A stretch of DNA of 64,000 nt from Atrina japonica (GCA_030159075.1 BROG01000809.1:62001-126000), one strand, 5' to 3'; numbered from the stretch's first letter, positions 36,905 to 52,370 are shown. Notes: generated by a model not told the origin, from the letters alone. Numbers and translations are program-made.

Positions 36905-38690
36905 ATTCAGATACCAAAGTATAAATCAATACAATGTCCAGGACATAGATACAAATCCGGTAAAAATGGACAAACACGGACCTCTGGAAACCAAGAGGTG
37001 GGATCAGGTGCCAAGGAGGAGTAAGCATCCCCTGTCAACCGGTCACACCCGTCGTGAGTCCAACGTCAAGTCCAATGAAACACGTGATGAGTGTATCCTC
37101 GTCACAATTGGTACAGACGTCTCAACAACCGCCAATGAAAAGGCAACTCAACATTTCACTTAGTGAAACAGAGTAGTCGCAAACAAGACTATTACACCGA
37201 ACGTAAAATTTGCGGAACGTTGACATTAGACGCGGTTTTCGATATCCCTATGTCAATTGTCTGTATATGAAATATTAATATGTTGTACACGCCCTGGCAT
37301 ATCCGATCATTTGTGAAATATAAACTCCATATGCGGGTGACTGAGGGATATTACTACTTAAATGTGGAAAATTTACGATTGGAAAGTCGAAATCGTCGTG
37401 TTTATCGTATAGCTTAGTTGCTGATTTCCCGTCTGTGTTTAAGTTAAGTAAAATGTCTAAGTATGAAGCGTGTGTGCTTGATTCTGTTGTATCTTTAATT
37501 TCTAGTTCGCAGGGATATATCGCATTGACATATGTATGGAAATTGTCATTATTAATTGACAAAACGTCGTCGATACATCTAAATGTCAAATTAAAGGACA
37601 CCGCTAACTTTTTCTTCTTCTGATTCAGCAGTTTCTGAATGAAGTCTGCTCTGTATGAATTAAGAGCAAGTAGGCCAATAAAGGAGCACAATTGGTTCCC
37701 ATAGGAATGCCGACAGTTTGTTGAAAGACCACGTCTCCGAACATTACAAATTTATTGTCTATTAGAAATTCCAGTATGTTTTTATATCAACTTCAGTATA
37801 TTTATGTGTAGAATCAGAGTTGTGTTTTACGAAATAAGTATCCTGGTAGCCAATCACTAGATACTTAAATTTTTGGGTACCACCTTTAGTGAAAAAACAG
37901 TTGTCTATGATGCTTAAAAGTCTTTCTTTTATTTTTTTATGTGGAATAGTAGTGTAAAGATTAGAGAAGTCATAAGTTTTAAAACTGTGATTTGGAGAAA
38001 AATTGTGTGCCTTCAAATTTTCTAAAAGCTGTTTAGAATTTTTAAGTATCCACATCTGATTTACACCGCCTCTGGAATAAGCAACTGTACAGTATTGTTG
38101 AAGTTTCTCCTTAACGGCTGTCAATATCTTGGTAAGGAGTAAAGATAAAGGTTTGGTAGAACATTTGCTGGATCCTGCTATGTATCTTTGCTTATATGGG
38201 GTTTTATGAAGTTTAGGTATCCAGTATAAATGTGGTAGCTCGAAATCGGTATCCGCTGTAGGTATATCAAATGAGCGTAATACGGACACGTGATTTTGAA
38301 GGACCCCGTCCTTTAAAAGTGAGCTACGTGTGTATGTAGGATTTCCAGAATTCGTATTAAAGCCAAGTTCTTCTAATAAATAATTATAGTAATGTGCCTT
38401 ACAAATAAAAACTATATTATTTGAGGCTTTGTCTGCTGGTACCAGTACATATTGGTCATGTAATCTATCCAGTTCAGTTACTACTTCTAGATCATTAAGT
38501 ACAGAGGGAAAACGTGTTTTCATAGTCCCTTTAAGTTTTCGAATACGAGATTTTATCAACCATCGTATGGCTTTCAGTCATTCAGACAAACTGTCTGGTT
38601 CTACGTCTTCATGTTTGGCCCATCGTCTGGCATAATCTTCTACAGAATCCATAACTAATTCTGACGCCAATTAAAGGAACGGGAATGCCA
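36905..38690 (-). mobile_element. Penelope-like element, partial, with broken reverse transcriptase
   Basis: Coding on minus from about 38652 to 37275. The start region has an in-frame TGA near 38570 and then IKSRIRKLKGTMKTRFPSVL. RT motifs in order are LVPADKASNNIV, WIPKLHKTPYKQRYIAGSSK, YDFSNLYTTIPHKKI, GIPMGTNCAPL (across the frame change at 37690-37760), the catalytic RCIDDVLSINND, YLDILLNLNTDGKS and KLYDKHDDFDFPIVNFP. This pattern (PKLHK, DFSxLYTxIP, IDD) fits Penelope-like reverse transcriptases of marine invertebrates. No GIY-YIG endonuclease is seen. The non-coding end (36905-37270) is shared with 2165-2297. Confidence 0.75.
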
Positions 38691-38885
38691 CAAAGGGTCA
38701 TAAGATGTGTTCATATAAGTAGCCTATGTCACAAAGTGTCATATGATGTGTTAATAAATGTCACAAAATGTGTTAATACACGTCACAAAGTGTCATAAGA
38801 TTGGTTGATATAAGTATGTCATAAAGGAACATAAAATGTGTTAATATAAGTATGTCACAAAGGGGTATAAAATGTATAGTTCCTA
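38690..38885. repeat. Right part of the split minisatellite
   Basis: GTCACAAAGTGTCATAAGAT and GTGTTAATATAAGTATGTCA recur. Same units as at 36655-36902. Confidence 0.8.
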
Positions 38886-39043
38886 ATCATCATACAATTA
38901 TACCGATTTCCTCCTGTTAATCAAAGAATATTTTACTACGTAAATGATATAGAGCCAGTCCCACTGCTAAGGATATAACCATTTTATCTCTTTGCCAATC
39001 ATTTAATCTAATTGTAATCAATTTCCACCTCATTTTATAGTTA

Positions 39044-39118
<75 letters not shown>

Positions 39119-39847
39119 TGCAGTCATTGATCTGTCCGTTTATTCTTTCCGACAGCGATGCAATATCTAATTAGGTTTGTCTCAGCATATCATTTTATTG
39201 ATATTTTAACGATTAATTAGATATGCTTGCATTTTTTGCCTTTATGTTTTTATATCAAAAATTGGCATGTTTCTTTTGTGGAGACACTTAGTTCACGTTT
39301 CTAAGGTGGATAGCAAAGGCTTACGGTATCTACATGATGGATAATAACATAGTTCACGACGTTAATTTATTTTATGTTTTATTTTATGAATTAAAAATAC
39401 ATTTTCGAATTTTATTTCAACATTTGATGTTAATCATTAAAGACCTTCAACATAATTTAAGAAGAAAAAGAAATTTTAAAATAGTGGTGAGGTATCTAAG
39501 GGGTAACAGGAGCCTAGGTCTGTACATAAAATGGATGTAGTCAGCGACGGAAGCTGAATGTACAGCCGTTGAAAACTGAATTTGTAATCCCAGTGCTTGT
39601 AAAACTTGCGGATATTGATTCATTTCTAAAATCTGGATTTAAATCAGACCGCGACAAAATGCCAGAGGAGGGCTGCAAAATATTGGAATAAGAAGACGAC
39701 CGCTGATCATATTTCGTCAGTGCGTAACGTCTCACAAATAGTTCATCTATGTATACATACGCGGATCAATGTAGTCAATCTCAGATATGCAAGTATGCAG
39801 GAAAGACGCCTTTACATAGAGTAAATAGGAGAATTTGTCAATAAAAA
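38886..39847. other. Non-coding with a (GT)n tract
   Basis: A pure (GT)n run lies at 39047-39117. No gene or other repeat recognised. Confidence 0.6.
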
Positions 39848-40080
39848 GCCAGGGGCCTCCGTGGTCGAGTGGTCAGAGCATTGCGCTTTAAATCACACGG
39901 CCTCTCACCTCTGGTTCGAATCCCGCTAGGGTCATTTCGAATTATGTGGGAAAGTTTGCCAGTTTTCTTGCGGAAGTTCGGTGGTCTTTACCCGGGTAGC
40001 CGGGGTTTCTCCTCCACCAATAAAAACTGGACGCCATCATATGACTGAAAAATTGTTGAGTGTGGCGTAAAACAAAAATC
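39848..40080 (+). mobile_element. tRNA-derived SINE family 2
   Basis: The head GGGCCTCCGTGGTCGAGTGG contains a good A box. GGTTCGAATCCCGCTAGGG is a perfect B box. The body has CTCCTCCACCAATAAAAACT, and the tail TGACTGAAAAATTGTTGAGT leads to TGTGGCGTAAAAC. The head resembles a serine or leucine tRNA, but there is no acceptor-stem partner and the body continues, so it is a SINE. Confidence 0.85.
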
Positions 40081-40729
40081 AAATCAAAATCAAAGTCAAT
40101 AAAAAGCCTTACTTTTCCTTTCAGCAACTGTATACGGCAAAGAGATTTCATGAAATGGCAAAAAGTATCGATCGTTGACTCACAAGCCCTCAAGTGACTA
40201 TTAGGAAATCTGAGTGACTGGATTCAAGAATCACATGTGATAATTAGGGTTTTTACCACTTCTCAGAACTTTACACTAGCATCATGAGCAATCAGCGTTT
40301 TCCCGATTTGAATTATAAAATCGACGAAACTGAGAAGCAGAACTACTCAAAAAGAAACCCCGACAATACCATCGATATATCTCGAATGAATACTCAATAA
40401 AATATCCCGTATCAGGTGATTTTATACATATCAAACGAAACTGTGTAGTTTATTAATTTCATTTATAGATTCATATACAAAATATTATGTTGCATTGTAT
40501 ATACCATTATTAAATATAATACATCGAATTTCAATTGCAACATCAAATCATCAAATCGCGGATTATGTCCATTATGGTTGATACGAACAGCCACTGAAAA
40601 TAAGGGGGTGCAAAAAATGTTCACAAGTTTAATAGCGTGTATGACCCCTTTGCACCGATGCAATCTTTACACCTTCAACGCATTGAACGAATCAGGTTTT
40701 GCAGAAATGCCTGCGGGATGTTCCGTCAT

Positions 40730-41620
40730 ATGTGCAATACAGGACGAGGCAGGGGATTTGGCTCTTGACATAGACGTCGTTTCATTTCATCCCAAACATG
40801 TTCTATCGGCAATAAATCGGTGACACCACAGGCCAGGGTAGCATATTCACTTTTGGTGTTGTAGATATTCACTAACAACGCGTGTGTTGTGCGGTTGTGC
40901 GCTGTCCTGCTGCAGAATGACGTTATGCTGGTTGATGTGAATGAATGGAATGACACGTTGACGTATAATCTAGTCACGTTAACGTACGCCGGTTAAATTG
41001 CCCTCCACTATCACCAAAGGGGTCCTTCCATATGTTGTAATTCTACTCCAGACTATAACGCTCCCTCCGCCGAATTGGCGGCGCTGAATAACGCAGACGT
41101 GAATGTAACGTTCTTCGGCACAACGGTAACCCCGAACACGACCCGTCACTGCTGTCGAAATCTCGACTCGTCCGCCCTATCTCTGTTATTGAAACGGCGA
41201 TACCTCCTACACCACGCTAACCTCGCAATACGGCGATGCCAGAGCAGAACAGGACGCATATCAGCACGTTGAGGACAGATGCTGGCCTCTCGCAGTCCAT
41301 TTATTACGGCACGAGGACTTATCTTTTGATGTCCAAGGATGATTCTAGCGATCAAAGAAGCCGATTGGAATCGGTTACGCAAATGTGACGTCAGTATCTA
41401 TGTATCTTGCCAACGTGACGTCACACGCGGGCGTCATGATCGTGGGCGGTCACGAACGGTGCCAGTTTGCTGATATCGTCTCCATAAAGCATTTACAGTG
41501 TCAATATGAACTCCAAATTGCCTTGCAACATTGCTTTGAGACATCCCAGCTTCCACCATCTCATGCCAAACATCTCTCAATCAAACTTTTATTCCAAAAA
41601 CCAATGTTTTTCTTTTTCAA
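40730..41620 (-). pseudogene. Tc1/mariner-like transposase, degenerate
   Basis: Minus strand, from 41620. An N-terminal helix-turn-helix region lies at 41430-41600. Then LRNRFQSASLIARIILGHQK (about 41380), ISPRAVINGLREASICPQRA, LAWCRRYRRFN and DESRF follow (first catalytic Asp, about 41160). VILQQDSAQPH appears in a shifted frame near 40905 (second Asp). LLPIEHVWDEMKRRLCQEPN closes it (catalytic Glu, about 40795). Stops and frame changes separate the parts. Terminal inverted repeats were not found. Confidence 0.85.
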
Positions 41621-41706
41621 TACATTAAATACTGTCAACGAATGCAGGAAATTCTAATCGATTACTAACCACTTGTTACTTGGGCTGGCGGTTTTCGCTC
41701 GACAAG

Positions 41707-44400
41707 GTTGTTAATTTTGTTTTCAATGATAGTGTGCTTTGCAAAATGCGTATATAAACTTATCATCTTCCCTTAAATTAAGCTTCTAGGCGATTCACTG
41801 TTTTCTAGCAATTTGAGTAATGACAATAAATACAAACAGAGTTATGTAATATTCAAGGCAACCTCAGATGAATAAGTTCAACATATAGTCCGGCAGAAGT
41901 ATGCCGGAATCGGGAAATGTTATATAAAGAAAATAAAATAAAATAAATTGTTTTACGCATGAAAATTCGCTATTTTTCAAAATTCACCATTTGACTCTCA
42001 TATGGTTGTGAATCATCATCAGCTAAAAATTCTGCCATATCGGCCGCCATTTTGGATTTCACTGAGATGTAATTACTCTACAATATAATGAATGATTTTA
42101 GCGTATTCCTTGACCCCGAAAACATGTGGTTAGACGCCCAAAATATCATCCTAGACCTAACAATATGGGAGTTATAGAAGATTACCTGAAATGGTGGCCA
42201 TCTTGGACGCAATCTTGAATTTCTCAAAACGCTCAAGGGTAATCGAGGTTCATGCGACAGATTCTAAAAGAGGGCATCCTAAACTACTAAAATCGGAAAA
42301 AAAACTTTATATGACATTTCCAGGTTCACTCTAAATTTTGGATTTGGCGATCGGACTAATATGGGTTATTGTCATCTCGTATCCATCATAACTCGTACCT
42401 AAGTGAATTGGTTGACTCGTACTCATGTTTTAGATTATTCGTACCCATCGATTAACTCATTCGTGCCCATTGCCTGTTTTTGGTAGAACTATTTATGTAT
42501 TTCCCAACTAGGTAACTACCATAATGTAGTTTGGTATTGACATGGCATACAACTATCCATAGTAATGAATTGGCTTCAGAAGTACTTCGCTGACAGGCAT
42601 TGTCCAATTCACAAAACGTGAAAGGCGGATTAACCTTTTTATTATCTTGCGGATCACTACTCAGTTTTCGGTTATTAGAATATTTATGTAGAAAAACTTT
42701 TTATTTCCCATTGGATAGTCGTAGGTAGGATAACAAAAAAGAATGACTTTTCTTGTCGGTGTAAATGTAATGTCATTATTCTTTATAACCTAAAATTTGA
42801 ACGAACAATTTTCTAGCGTTTGTCGATTTGATTTTGATTTCGAAAACCAGAGAAATTAAGAACCCCTGAATGTGCATAGATGTTTATATAGATGGGCGCC
42901 CTCATAGTCGTAAAACCACGGTCCGGAATCGGTATACACTTGCCTACCCGTGGTTTCATGTACCCGAAATCACTCGTAGCTAATGGATATTTTTAAATGA
43001 GTAAGTGTGTTCAATTTATCCAATAAACAGTAGTTGTGATCGGCAACGAAAGTCCGTTGATCTAAAACAATTCTGAAATTGTTAAAAGCATCGATCTGAT
43101 TAACTGACTAATGCGCGAGCACCGTTTACTCGCATGGGCTGAGGCTTCATGAATAATAATATGCACGAGTGATTTCGGGCACAGGAAATCACAGGTAGGA
43201 AAGAGCATGCATAGCGATTCCGGACATTGGTTTTAAGACGATGGGGCTCCTTATACTGTTTGTTTACAGTTCATGGCAAATTTGGGAATCACTAAGTCGG
43301 ATTTTTCAGTTGTTTATATAACAAATATTAGTTGTTTTAGAGGAACATTTAATGAACATACTATAAGTAGGATCGTCATTGCGCGTGGTAAACCGTCTTA
43401 GAGGTATATTGGAAGTAGTCTTTGAATTATAATTACTTATATAATTACACTGTTATGCCGTGTGTAATTTCAAACGAATTTTCTATAGTGAAAAATATTT
43501 CCGTACCTTTTCTATATCCGTAAAAATGTTATCTGGAACATGGGTAACTTGTCCTACTGGTATGGGTCAATAGACCTTTTGTATAGTTGATTCTTTCTGT
43601 TATCGTTTGTCATAATAATATGCAACTTCAGAGATCTTCCAGTCAAACACTTTATCTTACATATATGACCTGGAATCTAGATATCATGCAGTGCTAGATG
43701 CCAGATGTGAAAAGCAGCCTACAAGAAAAAGATCGGCACTTGTAGTCGTTACAAGAAAGAATTCCAACATCTATCAACAATTAAATCCCAGAAGTACTGA
43801 GACAAGATATCATTGAATGTTGTCAATGTAAATATTACGAAACTGTAAGCAACGTTGCCCAATATTCTGTTGATGTCACATAATATGAACGGAATGGAAC
43901 AAACCGAAAACGTGTAACGGGTTATCATGATTCCTACGTAAAATAATGATCGAGCCCGGGTATTTTTATTTCTATGTGCTTGAGAAATAAGTCATCGGTG
44001 TAAGCATAATTCCTACGTTATTGTGTACAACGATGGGTACGACTCTTCCAATTGTTTTGGTTACGAGTCGGTCAACCGTAAGCACGAATTGAGATGGATC
44101 AGAAGGACAGAAGGGAGATAGAATCGATAAAGAAATTGTACTGTGCGTTTAGGAACAGAAATACGGCGTTGTAATGCTTTGAGGAAGGAAGTGAAGCTGG
44201 AAACAAATTAATAATTTGCCATCCTTCTTGGGGTTTTCACTGAAGAAACCTCAACCTGCCAAGGCTATTTACATAACACTTCTGTTAAATCGTCGGAGAA
44301 TACCAATGTTTTCTTTTGTTTTTATCTATTTGACTTGAAAGAGTTAAAAGTGTACTAAAAAATTTTATATTTTTATTTAACTTTTAAGTATACAGTTTCT
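41707..44400 (+). repeat. Dispersed family R2, copy C (longest)
   Basis: 41707-41890 matches 19376-19560. A foreign segment (about 41890-42357, starting AGTCCGGCAGAAGTATGCCG) interrupts it. 42358-42700 matches 19565-19925. 43270-44340 matches copy B. There is no transposase or RT, so the family seems non-autonomous. Confidence 0.75.
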
Positions 44401-45650
44401 TTTTTCTGTTAGTATATTTGCCTGTTGCCCAAAATCAATTATTTGATGGTCATGTGTTTGGTTCATTTCTTACGTATTGTAGCTTGTACTGAACCCAGGC
44501 AATCCGATAAATATGTAGTGACTTTGGTCCTGATCAAAATCTTTTTATTCATTATAATTTTATCCTTCTGTTAAATTGTAGTTATATCTTGTATGGAAAA
44601 GTTCAAAACATTGGCCGACACAGAGTCCACAGTGACAAGTACTGCACCAAGTTCTCACTTTGGAACAACAGAACATATATTGTTTTCTTCTTTTATCTGT
44701 AAAAACATGAGGAATGAAAAGTCGTAACGTGGGTTATCTGCGTGATAGGCCTATACTGGATATTTCTTTGCAAATTCATTAAATTTTTTCATTATTACTT
44801 GAGTAAAATCGATCATGTTACATTTTTTCCAAGGGGAAGCATTCACAACGGAGGCCTTCTTAATCCAAACTACATGAGTATACATAGAGAGATCACAAGA
44901 TACCATATAACAATTGTGTCCAGTTCAGTCGGTTGGAATTCAAATATATTATAGTTCTTGTAAACTTGTTACTAAAATTTTCGCATCGTAGCTGTTTGAT
45001 TAACTAACGCGAAACCTGGTATAGGATGTAGGAATTGGCTATCCACTATACGTCGAGGGGTTACGTGGGCATTTTTGCGGCCTGAATTTCTTAATACTTC
45101 TCAGTATTAAGACATTTTCCTCTGTAGCTGTCTATTTTGTATATACAGAACAATGGCGTAGGAAGCAAACCAAAAGTGAGGGGCAATTTTTATTTATTTA
45201 TTTATTATTTTTTTTTTTTTACTTTTTTATGATAATGTTTTGCAATGCATACATCATCAAAAGCAGACTTAGTAATTAAATTTGGAGTGGGTGTAAATTT
45301 AAATCATTCGCCGAGCGGAGAGAGGCGCGAAAATTTTGGGAAATTTGTTTTTAATTTCCCCGATTAAAGGTTTTAAACCTATTTGATCGACTTTCTGGGC
45401 ACGTTTCCCTGCTCACTACGCAAAATTTCAATTATATTCATTGTGGAAGGGTCGTGTTTAACGCATCTAATAAAAACAATTTTTTTTAATTTGGAAGCCC
45501 GTCGAAGCAGTTCTCTGCGTCCGGACGCAGGCTTGCTCCGCTAGTAAATCACGTTGGATCAGCAAAAAAGTTACATAAGTATCCTCCCGACATCTGTTTA
45601 TGTTAAAAATATTTCGTTGATAGACTAAAGCTAGATGATTTTTTTTTTTC
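44401..45650. other. Non-coding, nothing recognised
   Basis: AT-rich. A short inverted repeat TTAATACTT/AGTATTAAG lies at about 45090-45112. No gene seen. Confidence 0.4.
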
Positions 45651-45651
45651 A

Positions 45652-46575
45652 GCCAAGTATTTCATTAAATGACTGACTTATCAAGGGCGGCCCACAGTTA
45701 TTATTATATTGTTATTATTATTTTGTGGAGGGGGTGTGACAAGACGCCGTACACGTGCAATAGGTGCGTTCATTATGTGTAAAGGATTGGATATCATTGA
45801 TCATTTAATTTTCAAATTGTTAGCTGATATTTACAGGATGGAAAATTGTATATATTTTTATCCAATCCAAATTTTGTTTACAAATTAAATTTATATCCAT
45901 ATATGCTGAGAAAAAGAAAATATCTTTACCGATATGTAGGGCAATCTAAATCCACCAAAAAATATATAGGCAAAGCCAAGGTGGATCCAGGATTTCGAGT
46001 TAGAGAGAAGGGAGAGTATATGCTATTTTTTTTTTGTAGTCCCTAATATGAAAGCTCAGGGAAACCTTTTTCTGGATTCAAGAAGTAATGATAATATAAT
46101 AAAAAATTGTATGTGAAAAACGTGGGGGACCACTCCCCAGTTCTTATTCCTATGTTTATTCCGGCCAAATATTTCATTAAATTGACAGACTTATCAAGGG
46201 CGGTGCTAAGGTGTTGATTGTTTGTTGGATTGTTATTGTTTATTATTTGGGGGTGATAAGCCACCATACGTATGCAATTGGTGCGTTATATATGTGTAAA
46301 AATCATTCTTTAGCTGATAATAACACAGGGGAAATCGTATACATTTTGATCCAATGCAAATTTTGTTTGCAAACAAATTTATGTTCATACATGCTGATAA
46401 ACCACAAACGAAATTATCATTTACTGATATATGTACGGCAAACCAAATCCATCAAATCCAAACGGTACAGACAAAGTCAGGGTGGATTCAGGATTTCGAG
46501 TTAGAGGGAAGGAAGAGTAAAGCAATGTTTACCCAGAGCGTAGCAAATTTTAAAAGCTAAGGGACACATTTTTCT
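45652..46575 (+). repeat. Dispersed repeat R3, two tandem copies of ~500 bp
   Basis: Copy 1 starts CAAGTATTTCATTAAATGAC and copy 2 (about 46165) CAAATATTTCATTAAATTGA. Both contain CTTATCAAGGGCGG, a GGTGCGTT segment, CAAATTTTGTTT and a GGATTTCGAGTTAGAG end. A further copy lies near 63150-63830. Confidence 0.8.
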
Positions 46576-46608
46576 GAATTCCAGACGTGAAAATAATATG
46601 AATGAATG

Positions 46609-46745
<137 letters not shown>

Positions 46746-47059
46746 TTATTGTTTATAGAAGTATAATATCACCAGATCGGCAGATGTCAGTCAGTACTGA
46801 TGTTACGACAATGGAAATGATTGCCCTTATCTTTCGATGTGTAGATCTACGGGATAAAATAGTATTTGATGTAAAATTATGTGATGAAATATTTTAAATA
46901 AACAAAGTTCATGACACACGGAAATAGCACACTAGTTCACAATTTAATAAATTTTATATCATGTTGGAAATTTTTAAGATTTTTCAAAAAAGCAAATTCC
47001 GTTTTTGATTGCCGATTCCGCGATTCTGTCCATGATTCATATATATATATATATATATA

Positions 47060-47237
47060 TCAAGAATATTTCACTCATATGGAGACGTCACCAAATGTCG
47101 GTGAAGGGCTTCAAATTTTGGCCTATGCTCGGCACTTACGGCCGTTGAGCAATAAGGGTTCTTTAACGTGCCGACACCTACTGTGAACTCTCGACCTCAC
47201 GATCCAGAATCGAGCGCGCTACCACGACCGGCTCATT
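47060..47237 (-). mobile_element. SINE family 1, internally deleted
   Basis: Head region near 47230 (GCCGGTCGTGGTAGCGCG) and body with GCCGTAAGTGCCGAGCATAG. The middle between head and body is missing. Confidence 0.75.
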
Positions 47238-47764
47238 TATTTATTACATGACTCTCTTATCGTCTAAATTCTGATTGGCTCGTTCCATACTTTCTGTTCT
47301 TACTTAGTCGTTATATAAACCCATTAATCGCTTCGTAGGTTGATATAACAATCCAACACATTGAGATCGTAATGAAAAATAGCACAAGGGAATTCTCTAA
47401 CCGTGGCATGCTTGGCGTTCATGGTATAGCCAATTATCAACGTTGTCTAGCTATATTTAGCGTCAAGGAAGTGCATTTAAGAGGACAGACGACGAAAGTG
47501 TAAACAAATGTTTTCGTCTCGCCTCTGTTGACGACGATGGTGACCAAACCTTATTGGATGTGAAGGATTCTAAAAATACTAGACGTGGAACACATTTAAA
47601 ACTGTCGTATTTTAGTTGTTCATCCGTAATAAGAACACCATATCTCACTAGCCTAATATTTGTCAGATTAAACTGTAGTAATTAAATGTCATGCAATAAA
47701 ATAATTAATGACCTCGGGAAAATATCACCATGTATTAACCTCAAATGAGGTTGATAATTGTATA

Positions 47765-49548
<1,784 letters not shown>

Positions 49549-49618
49549 ATGCAAAAATCAGATTAAAAACATGAAATATGATCCTTCATATTTCATGTTT
49601 TTAATCTGATTTTTGCAT
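49549..49618. repeat. Perfect 33-bp inverted repeat with 4-nt loop
   Basis: The left arm 49549-49581 begins ATGCAAAAATCAGATTAAAA. The right arm 49586-49618 is its exact reverse complement. The spacer is TCCT. The transcript would fold into an uninterrupted 33-bp hairpin. Confidence 0.95.
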
Positions 49619-50980
49619 GGGGAAAACGGTTGTGCCTATGGTCAACAGCAATCCAACAAAAGTTTTGATCTCATCTTTAGAGGTGTCATACCATTGAAGA
49701 GCCCTTGACTTCGGAGGTTAGTGATCATTATTTTGTAGAGTTTGCTCTGCATATAGGTTTGTCTGAGCGACCAAAATAAAAAAACTATCCTCTGTTTCTG
49801 GATGTGTCGCTATTAAAGCGAAATAGTCTACAGGGTCTGATGAAATAGGTAGCCTGTGTGTGGTACCTGTGTGTGTGGCCTTGTAAAAGGTTGAATTATA
49901 TTGGGTCTTTCAAGGTCTTACTAGGCTACATTATATTCATTATTATATTCTTCATTCTCATCACTTTCATCACCGCTGAATTCGAGATCGGACTCAGAAT
50001 TGCTTTCGCTCTCGCTCTCGCTCTCAGCCATCATGAATGCATATAAAGTTATGATATTACGTAACTACGTCATATTAATGACGTCATTATATGAATGACT
50101 TTGAATGTAATACAATGATGTTATTATAAAACTGTGGGGAAAATTTCTCTCTGTATGTGTGCAAACAATTAGCAAAATTTACATGATTTGAAGGACATAC
50201 ATGTCCGTGTTGCAGTCTACCGAGGAAGGACTAATAGAATCTTACACGATTGTTTGTTGTGGCCAAGGGAATCTTTAAACCAGAGGAAAGAACTAGGCCC
50301 ACCAGGGATATATATGCCCTTCCAGGTATAAGAGGGTTAATGTGGTGCTGTGAGCGGTTTTAAGTTATAAGTAAAAATATAAATGTCAGGATGGTGGGGG
50401 AGGATATCCAATGACCCCATCATACACCAATGAATGTCTACCCATAACTAAGATGAATATATATGGTTAGGGGTGGCATTTAAATAGTTTTCAAGAAATA
50501 CATAAAAAAAGTCAATACATAGGCATATAGTCCCAAAAACCCGAAGGCACAGCAATTAACACTAATGGAACCTCCACCAAAATTATCAGCTATCTAACAC
50601 CATCATTAACCGAGTTGGTTCTTGGTGAAAATGAAAGCTTAGCATTGATAATATTTGCAAACAAAAGTAAGTCCAAAACGTAAAAATCAAAACCAAACAA
50701 ATAAAATATTCCCTATTAAACTCCACAACATCAATTCTAGACTCCTAGGAATATCCAGACTAAAATCACCAAGCTAGCACCAATATTAACTGAACAGCAA
50801 GCCTGTAACAAGAACTAAACAAACTCTACAACATAAATGCTAGATCCCCAAGGAACATCCAGGCTAAAATATCACCAACCTAGCGCCAATATTAAGTGAA
50901 CTGTAAGCCGGTAACCAAAACTTAAGTTTGACGTCGTCGCCGTCGGAAATCAACGCCTATATCTCGCTTTAGCGGCAAGA
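49619..50980. other. Non-coding with imperfect ~120-bp repeats
   Basis: At about 50560-50930 a segment with CAAGCTAGCACCAATATTAA, TGAACAGCAAGCC and GGAACATCCAGGCTAAAAT recurs about three times. No gene recognised. Confidence 0.45.
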
Positions 50981-50994
50981 CAAAAATACGGGAA

Positions 50995-51195
50995 GTACTG
51001 ATCGCTGATACCACTTGATCACAAAAACACGAGCAGTTCTGATCGCTGATATCACTTGATCACAAAAACACGAGCAGTTCTGATCGCTGATATCACTTGA
51101 TCACAAAAACACGAGCAGTTCTGATCGCTGATATCATTTGATAAAATCGCTAATAGTACTTGATCATAGAAATACGAGAAGTACTGATCGCTACC
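50995..51195. repeat. Minisatellite, 41-bp unit
   Basis: GATCGCTGATATCACTTGAT followed by CACAAAAACACGAGCAGTTCT, three nearly perfect and two degraded copies. Confidence 0.92.
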
Positions 51196-52151
51196 ACAAA
51201 AGCACGAGGTCGCTATTTCATATATGATATTTAATAACAGATAAGTGTGATTGTTGACATACTCAGTATGTAGTGTATCATGCATCCTATATTAATGGTT
51301 TTATTCACTCTTATCATAGGTAGAGCAATATAATATTACACACTCGTGTATGTTTTCATTTATGTCGTAGCGTTTATCGATTATTGGACAGCTGTTTTGT
51401 TATCTACACATCCATGCTGTAAGTAATTTAAGGATTCGACAGATAGATTGAAAATCTAACAGTTTTACTGTCAAAATTACATATCTAGCTCCGTTAATGT
51501 TCTCAAATCACTGGCTATTTCCAACGCACAAAGACGAATGTGTTTATTTTATAAGCCAACGTACATAATGATAATAGTTAACAAAATTATAATCAGAATA
51601 TCAGAAGTGATGCAGTTGAAGGTGCTGGTCGTAAAACTAAAACCCTTATGGTACTTTTGATAACGACAATGTACAGATGAACAGTACTGGACACTAATTA
51701 TAGTTTTAATAGTCAACACATCATTTAAATAAACAAACAAAAACCGGTAAACTACCACTACAATAAAACATAAATCAAAGGACTGATACTAAAAGCTACT
51801 TACTATTTTGACAAAATAAGAACGGTACTCTAGTTTCTGTGATAAAAGATGGCGGCGTTTATCTTTAATTAATAAAGGTGTTATTATACAATTGAAATAA
51901 AAAAGGCTAAATCCAGATACACCAACTAACATATATTCTTTAGAATATTACGATGTTTTTTCTATAGCATTCGACAACCGAATACAACGTAATATAGATT
52001 TCTTTTACACGATGTAAATTTCTGTATTTCAAAACTGTCTCGCCAACTAAAGGCATCTTTATTTATTAATCTAAATCAAGCGAGAGAGATTAATGGGAAA
52101 TGTAGCATAAATCAAGTAATAATTTGGAATTGATGTTAAAATGAATCTTAC
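51196..52151. other. Non-coding, possibly intronic
   Basis: No gene recognised. If the exon candidate at 52152-52370 is real, this is the start of its downstream intron. Confidence 0.35.
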
Positions 52152-52370
52152 CGATGTTATTGTTGATGATCTTGATGACTCCGATGTTGTTATGGAATGT
52201 CTACCTGAGACATTATTTTCTCTACCATTACTTGATGGAACACATAAATGATGATCCGGTGTATGACACCCTTTCGTCGACTGGACAGATAGTCTCGGCC
52301 CTGAGGACTTTCTACGGGTACGACCACGTGGTTTTCGTATCACTGTTGCCTTTCTTGTTAGCAAAGACAT
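52152..52370 (-). CDS. Possible host exon, Ser/Arg-rich (unknown product)
   Basis: A minus-strand open segment of 73 codons from an ATG at 52370 (MSLLTRKATVIRKPRGRTRR...) to a donor-like GTAAGATT at 52144-52151. The end, SITTSESSRSSTITS, is serine-rich and ends in phase 0, compatible with the exon candidate at 466-637. The true 5' border is unclear. It could be this ATG, or an acceptor such as the CAAG just after it. No family is recognised. The basic Ser-rich composition fits a disordered cytoplasmic or nuclear region. Confidence 0.35.

Noticed and set aside
36966..37163. 65-codon open frame on plus
   Set aside because: Lies in the non-coding end of the Penelope-like element, shared with 2165-2297, on the strand opposite to its RT.
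39848..39935. tRNA gene
   Set aside because: A and B boxes are present, but the head continues into a SINE body with a second, degraded copy at 16.7 kb, and no closed acceptor stem is seen.
50995..51195. CRISPR-like array
   Set aside because: Continuous tandem units without variable spacers, in a eukaryotic context; it is a minisatellite. The same applies to 24612-25068 and 3605-4850.
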